DNA of 5,269 nucleotides from Acidobacteriota bacterium. GTDB taxonomy: Bacteria; Acidobacteriota; Polarisedimenticolia; J045. Each line of letters opens with the position of its first letter. Positions within the stretch are counted from its first letter, which is position 1. A model generated the notes under the pieces. That model was not told the origin of the DNA, made no database searches, and was given only the letters and a program-made list of their open reading frames with translations. This document shows positions 5,189-5,269 of the stretch, one piece after another. The position numbers and the translations under genes were made by a program. The DNA is taken from NCBI GenBank assembly GCA_027001345.1, contig JALTMS010000286.1, positions 1 to 5,269 on the forward strand, in the 5' to 3' direction.

Positions 5189-5269
5189 TGCCGCGGCGCA
5201 CAGCGGTCGGCACAGTCGTCGCAGCCCGAGCCGTTCACTCGCCGGCCACTGTTCATAGGGGCTCAAAAA

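Larger units (their letters stand above)
4963..5269. other. 307-nt region without a convincing gene, probably the 5' flank of the exonuclease gene
   Basis: I see no credible coding region here. The only sizeable open frame inside (5011-5256, minus, 81 codons) lacks a ribosome site and reads as Arg/Ser/Pro/Cys-rich low-quality protein. The region should hold the promoter of the minus-strand exonuclease gene, but no clear -35/-10 pair stands out. It contains several short palindromes: a 7-bp hairpin at 4989-5008, CGGATCCG at 5113-5120, GGGATCCC at 5149-5156, and a 6-bp hairpin at 5173-5188. No tRNA-like arms (no GTTCGANNC T-loop with paired stem) were found. The window ends in AAAAA. Confidence 0.5.

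Noticed and set aside
5011..5256. Minus-strand open frame of 81 codons at the right end with several cysteines
   Set aside because: It has no Shine-Dalgarno sequence, a biased Arg/Ser/Pro composition and no regular Cys pairing that would make a zinc ribbon. It is probably non-coding.
5228..5269. GAGCC...GGCTC inverted repeat followed by AAAAA as an intrinsic terminator
   Set aside because: The plus strand needs T's, not A's, after the stem, and on the minus strand the T-run would come before the stem. The loop is also 27 nt. The A-run could be the tail of a minus-strand terminator lying beyond the window, which cannot be seen.

Overview
The window is GC-rich (about two thirds G+C by eye) and looks like chromosomal DNA of a Gram-negative bacterium. 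The evidence is a lipobox-bearing lipoprotein, a system II cytochrome c maturation pair, and the fragment of a secreted protein with a fibronectin-III-like domain. A lipoprotein gene ahead of ResB and an unusually long, signal-peptide-bearing CcsA is an arrangement I associate from memory with Planctomycetota, Verrucomicrobiota, Acidobacteriota and related deep lineages. The exact phylum cannot be fixed from this sequence alone.

Layout, left to right. Bases 1-233 are the 3' end of a plus-strand gene for a probable exported FN3-like protein. It converges on a small minus-strand gene (285-527) encoding an 80-residue protein with a strongly basic N-terminus and two membrane segments. An imperfect hairpin lies between the two stop codons. 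A divergent spacer (528-643) then leads into the main plus-strand operon. That operon holds a histidine-rich lipoprotein (644-1237), ResB/CcsB (1266-2384) and a long CcsA (2381-4237), with a 28-nt gap and then an ATGA overlap. Convergent to it is a DEDDh 3'-5' exonuclease of the DnaQ/epsilon type (4336-4962, minus). Two hairpins lie in the 98 nt between the convergent stops. The last 307 bases (4963-5269) contain no convincing gene but several short palindromes.

Functional reading. ResB/CcsB and CcsA together form the system II heme exporter and cytochrome c synthase. They move heme across the inner membrane and attach it to CXXCH motifs of apocytochromes on the outer face. All four expected histidines and the WWD tryptophan motif are visible, so the pair looks intact. 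The lipoprotein is tightly linked and very likely belongs to the same process or to a c-type-cytochrome respiratory chain, but its activity is unknown. The CcsA carries an extra extracytoplasmic domain of about 300 residues between its signal peptide and the transmembrane core. No thiol-reducing partner (ResA/CcsX or CcdA) is present here. The flanking genes appear unrelated to this pathway.

The most interesting items are the His-rich lipoprotein and the extra CcsA domain. The remaining findings are modest: hairpins without U-tracts at gene ends, and small inverted repeats in the spacers. I found no CRISPR array, insertion sequence, tRNA or rRNA.
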